Assembly: GCA_009193005.1 (NCBI GenBank)
Contig: SDWI01000563.1
Coordinates: 15,946-79,945 of the forward strand
Origin: Lamellibrachia luymesi
Taxonomy: Eukaryota > Annelida > Polychaeta > Sabellida > Siboglinidae
Reading direction: 5' to 3'
Length of the DNA stretch: 64,000 nt
The notes under the pieces were generated by a model. The model had not been told where the DNA came from. It saw nothing but the letters and a program-made list of their open reading frames with translations, and did not search any database. A program made the position numbers and the translations under genes. Shown piece after piece: positions 57,201 to 63,200 of this stretch; position 1 is the stretch's first letter; each line of letters begins with the position of its first letter.

Positions 57201-60200
57201 AGGAGGCGCAGCATGTTTCATGACTTGCATCGTCCCATCACATTATAATAATATATATATATATATATTATTTAATATAGCGTCAGATTTAATTAAATTG
57301 TTCGTGACGCTTATAAAACATGTGTTATGTAGTTCTAGCCACATGGTACACATTTGTATGGCCTGTCTTAGCTATGCAATGAGGGAGGTCTACAATTATT
57401 ATCATTATGTTTCCGATGAAACCTTATTCTGATGTTGTCTACTTTCAGGGTTAAGACACCCACCAAGGCACCAGTGATTCATGTTGTGCCCACCCCAAAA
57501 CCCGAGGATCCCGTGATTGTGGTCCCGGATAAGCCAGCGGAAGTCCTACCTGGAGGGGGAAAGCCCTCCGAAGGTGGTGGTGGTCCCCCTGGAGGTGGTG
57601 TCCTTCCGGGAGACAGCGGCGGAGGTGTGGCGGAGGCCGTGGTGGGAGGCGGTGGCGTCAGCGGAGGATCAGGAGAAGGAGCTCGGGCTGCGGCCATTGC
57701 TGGAGCATTCCTGGGTATCCTTGCCGCTGCTAGCGGCATCATGTGGGCTGGATACAAACTCAAGCCGGGGTTGCTGGGAGGCGGTGGTGGTGGCAGTCGT
57801 GGTGGTGGTGCTATGAATATATCATCCCCGAGCGCCGGCAGTTATCAGCTGGTATCTGGCGGTGGTTCATCTGCCGGTAGTGGTGCTGCGGCATCTGGCG
57901 GTGGCGGCACAGCCAAGTTTGGTGGCGGCGGAGGTGGTGCTTCATACGGCAGTGTGGTCATCACCCGCATGGACGCCAACGGAGCAACGACAACGGGCAT
58001 GGGCGGAGCAGCAGGCAACAGGATGTCGACCATGGGAACGCAGACTGCCGGAGCGTCAGCCGGGGGCGGTGGTGCTTCTGCTAACTTTGTGGATTATTTC
58101 TCATCGATGTCGGCCGTCACTGCATCTGGCGGTGGAGGTACGGGCATCGCGAACTACATCGGTGGATTACAGCGGATTACGCGAGCCGCACAGACCGATC
58201 TGCCATACTATGGTGGGACGCTAGCCACTGGGTATTTGACTGAGGCGATGGCGATGAACGCGGCAGCGAGCGGTGGAATGGTCTCGTCAACGACCACGTC
58301 CTACTACCAACAGGACGGCATGGCTGCAGCAGCCGGAGGCGGCTATGGCACTATGGACAACCAGACAATCGTTGTTGATGAGCTGCCTCCCCCTACACTC
58401 ACCAGAGGGATGAACGCGTATGATTCACAGGTGAGGATTGGTTGGTTTCTGGTCATAAAATATATTTCCATTGGCAGGTCAACAATGATAGGTCAACAAT
58501 GGTGGTGTGAAAACATCTATCTGTTAAAACAAAAACAAATATCATGTTTACCCATATGAAACAGCAATCTTGTGTTTTGATTTTCTCTTGTGAACATTTC
58601 TTCAATATAAATTCATCACAAATCTGTCTTTTGCAACTTTCTCTTTGATCAACTTCACTCATATCTCATGTACATCATTACAGATATATCTATCAAATGA
58701 AATAATGATCATGGTTTGTCATAATAATATACTAATATATCTTCACCATGCATAACTCCATAAAGTTGGCGTATTAAATAGAATAGTAAATAATAATATT
58801 ACAACATCTGTCTGCACCACAAATCTGGCCACTTTGGCCATTCAAAGGTGAATTACAATACAAAAGTATTTATACATGAAATAAAAATATAAAACGGAAT
58901 AGATAATAAGATGTTTAAAGCATTAACATGATAAAAAAATTACTAATAGCGAAAAGTTATTTTCACAAATTGTCTACATTTTATCAGCAGATTTGCTTGC
59001 TGTTGTATTCTTCAGTATTGAAGTATTTCAATATTGAACTAATTTACCAAATGTATTAATAACTTTAGTATACTATTATTATTCCGATGACATGTTGTTC
59101 CTCCACCAGACGATGGCTGCTGGTAGCTCCTACATCGCACCCGCTCCTGCCCCAGTGCCTCCTGGGTACAACACATATGCGGGCGGGGCGGAGACAATGT
59201 ACAGTTTCAACGAGTCGCAGGGCTTTGGCTCTGCAGGCGGCTCTGTGTCCTCGGCAGCCAACGCAGCCTCACTCCGTATGCAGAACCTCAGTCCGGTCAT
59301 GTTTGATTCATCGGCATCCTACACTATGCAGGTGTGTAAGGGACAATGCAACATCTAATCTATCTAATGACTGTGTTAATAGCGGTGTGAATATGTTAAA
59401 AGAAAAATTTATACAAAAGTAGCCCTAACTCCTGCTTTAAAATAACCATAAAGACTGGATTTGTAACAATGTGTTACTAACTTACTAGTATGATAACCCG
59501 TTTATAATATAGTAACCATGCATCACCATGCATCCAGCTTACACAGTTCATGTATAACAGATGCTGTAAACCATATATATCCTTGTATAATCAAAACAAT
59601 ATTTGTGAATACGTCGCTGAATGTGGTGCTGAAAAAAATGTATCTACCATATTTATATATATATATATATACATATATGTACACAGTGGACTCTGCTTAA
59701 CCCATTAGGCCCCAGGATTTTATTAAAACATGCCACCATGTTCCCAGGATTTCTGGCAAATTTCGAGCGATTTTACCTCCTTGTGTTCAAAAATCTGTAG
59801 AAAAAAACTGTTCAATATTGACAATTACAAGTTGTGTTTATTTTGAAGAGTAGTAATTTCTCCACATGCATGTATACATAGAAATAGGATATATTAATAA
59901 AATGTTGACATTTGATCACAATTTGCAAAGACAAAATAGTACATTTGTTAAAACATTGAAAGTTGCGACTGACATTTGACAATGATCCCATGCTATAACC
60001 CTATGCAACTCAGCGAAGAAAATGTAGCTATATGTGTTAGCTTTGCACCAATGAAAACATTATCAAATTCTGATGGTTATTTTTCAGGTTACACCATATT
60101 TTATCATGACAAATATAGAAATAAAAATTTTAGAGATAGCGTGAACAAAACTGATGAAAATCAAGATTTCCGAAAGGGCAACACATGCATGTAACGAGCT

Positions 60201-63200
60201 GTTGTTGTTGCAAAATGTATCCGCTAGGGTAGAAATTTGGTAGCGTTTAGTTCAGTAGTTATTCGCCAGGATTTCTTTGAATAGTGGGTCCTGTATGCGG
60301 CCGTCGGCAGCCGTTCCAGGACTGCACAGTGAGGCCGGCCACGGCCGTTGTGGGGTCTAATGGGTTAACAGGATTACGGATAACAGAAACAGCTGTTTAG
60401 TAGAATCAAATATATTGGCTACGACAGAATCAATATCTATTTCCACTGTATTAAAATGCGTGAATCAGCCACTTAATGGAATGAAATTGCTGTGGCTTGA
60501 AATGATTATGTCAAGCACAGTCCAGTGTATCTTGTATTGTCAAAACAATATTTATCAACATTGCTGTTCCTGACAGAATGTGGCATTGAACAACGCCGCA
60601 TACAACCAGCGAGTGAGCATGCACGGTGGAACCCCTGTTGGCCTGATGGCGGCTGAAGAGATCCGTGTCGACTGTGTGCTTCTGTCATCCGACTCCCGCA
60701 ACGTCGTCACCAGCTCCATCTACGGACCCCCTCAAGTCTGGGACATGAGGGTAATTACCACCGTTACTGTGTTCATCTTGCGAGACCCCAATTCGATTTT
60801 TCCGTTTCACTCATTTCACAAAACATGGAACCTATCTAGTATTCACTATGACATGTTAGCTCATTTGTACAAATTTTTTATTTAGTTTTGATGGAATCAT
60901 CGGACAAACTTTTAAATTATTTTGTACTGGATCCAGTCAAAATGTGGCGAATAAATGGTAATAGTGGCTGGCTCTGCATACTATGGCATAAGGCTATTCA
61001 CACTTTTATTCAACCGACTATTCACACACTACAGATTTGAATATCGACAAACCTGATTCAGGCTGGGCTAAATCAATTGAGGAGGGAGTTTTAAAGGAAT
61101 AAAATGTTATTCTTATTCACGGTAACCTACTATGTTTTAGGATACACAGCTGTGATTATTCGTCATTCCTGATATTATCTATCTTATATAGTCATGACAG
61201 TTTAAAGTTTCAGCACCAAGTAGGGTTAACATATTATTTTTAATGTGGCCAAACAAGAGCTTTGTGTGTACAATAATCTCAATGCATTTGAGTAAGGAAT
61301 TCAGTGGATATTCTGATAATTTTATCTGGGTCTGTTTTTTACAGACTGGTGAATTGACACATATCATGGCGGGTGAAAACTTGAGTTCCACCGACCTTCA
61401 CCTTGCCTGCAACGACACACTGCTGGTTGGTCAGGTTGCTGAGATGACGCAGATCGACCCAACAGACACCATGGCAACCAACCGCTTGCATCATCGAAAA
61501 CTGCAGGTATGCTGGCGCCACCTAGTTTCAAGGCACTTACTAAAAATATATTCATCAGTACTTACCTTTACATGAAAAGCACTACAAAGGGCATATATTT
61601 TTCTTTACACTTTGTAATATGCAATGTTGTAAAATGATTAACATAAGTTTCAAGAATTCAAGTATATAGTGTAAAAGTGAACTTCAAAAAAAAATTGTAG
61701 TCACCAAAACAATTCCACAAAATATGCCTAATGTATATATGAAAAAATCATGTTTGAAAGCATATGCATACAGAATCTGTATACATTTTAAGAAATTAAA
61801 ACGTGCACCTGACAGGTTAAATACAGCTACAGACTGCCTTCCCCATTTCCATTTTATAATATTTATGATAATGATTTTAGAATATTCATGATAATGATTT
61901 TAGAATATTTATAATAATCTGATTTTAGACAATTTTATTTTTATAATATTTATGATAATGTGATTTTTAAATATTCACTTATTTTAATAGACACTGTACT
62001 TATAAACTCAACTGATTTAGTGACCAAATGTAGAACAAATGCCATGAATAAGGCAGGTACCAACGCTATGCAGTCATTATTATTATCCATTGCAATAGAT
62101 CTGGGACTTCGCGAGTGGCCAGCCCCTGGACATGCCTCACTCAGAGACGTGCACAGCGAGTTGTCTCATGAACGATGGCCAAAGGATCGTCCTCGCACGC
62201 ACAGAGAAGTTCGGCAACGGAACAACAATCCTGCTGTGGGACCTGCTTGGCAACGAGTTGATCCGCCAACTCAGCTACGACTCGGCTATTGGGTTTGCCG
62301 ACGCTGTCAGCTACCTGACCATTTCGAAGGACAACCGCTACGTGGTCGCTGGCTTCCAGAATTCCTACGACGGCAATGCCAACTTCGTCGTGTTCGACTT
62401 GAGCCGTGACCCACGTGCTAAGGTAAATCGCATGGTCTAACTGCAGTAGCAGGAATGCAGGGATTTTGTAAATATAAAAATTTTATTAATGACAAATTTG
62501 GATAGAACTCACACAACCCAACCACACCCCATCCAAAAAAATCAAGGCACTGTAATTGCATTGCTTTTTTTTTACAGTAGTACCTAGAACAGTTCCCGTG
62601 CCCTGTATGTAGGCATTTACATTTCCCAAAATTTAATAACAGATGCCATTTTTTCAGACCACAGTATGGTCTCCACGCTTGTATACAGTATTCTAAGTGA
62701 GGTCTAACTAAATACAGATGTATAATTAGCTTTTTGCCTTGTGCAATGTATTTTATGTTTCTCCTAATCAGCCCAAGAATTTGATTACCCTTTGAAGCTG
62801 CAATACCACACTGTTCTGAAACTTTCATATCAGCACTTATTGTTATTCCTAAGTCCTTTTCTTTTATAGTAGTACCTAGAACAGTTCCCGTGTCCTGTAT
62901 GTAGGCATTTACATTTCCCAAAATTTAATAACAGCTGCCATTTTTCCAGACCATTTAACTAATTTGTCTAGATCGTTTCGTAAATTTTTTTTATCACCAT
63001 CAGTGTTAACCTTTCTAAACACTTTTGTGTCATCTGCAAATTTCGGTAGGTTGCTTGTTATAATTATTATTGTCGTTCAAGTCATTGATATATATATATT
63101 AAGATCTGCATGTCCAGGCATTTTGTGATACCATAATTAATGCTTGTGACTGGGAAATGCTATTAAACAACCCGTGTTAACGCAATTACCCACTCCCCGC

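Noticed and set aside
57479..57763. Pro-rich minus-strand frame over exon 28
   Set aside because: Antisense shadow of Gly codons in the coding exon.
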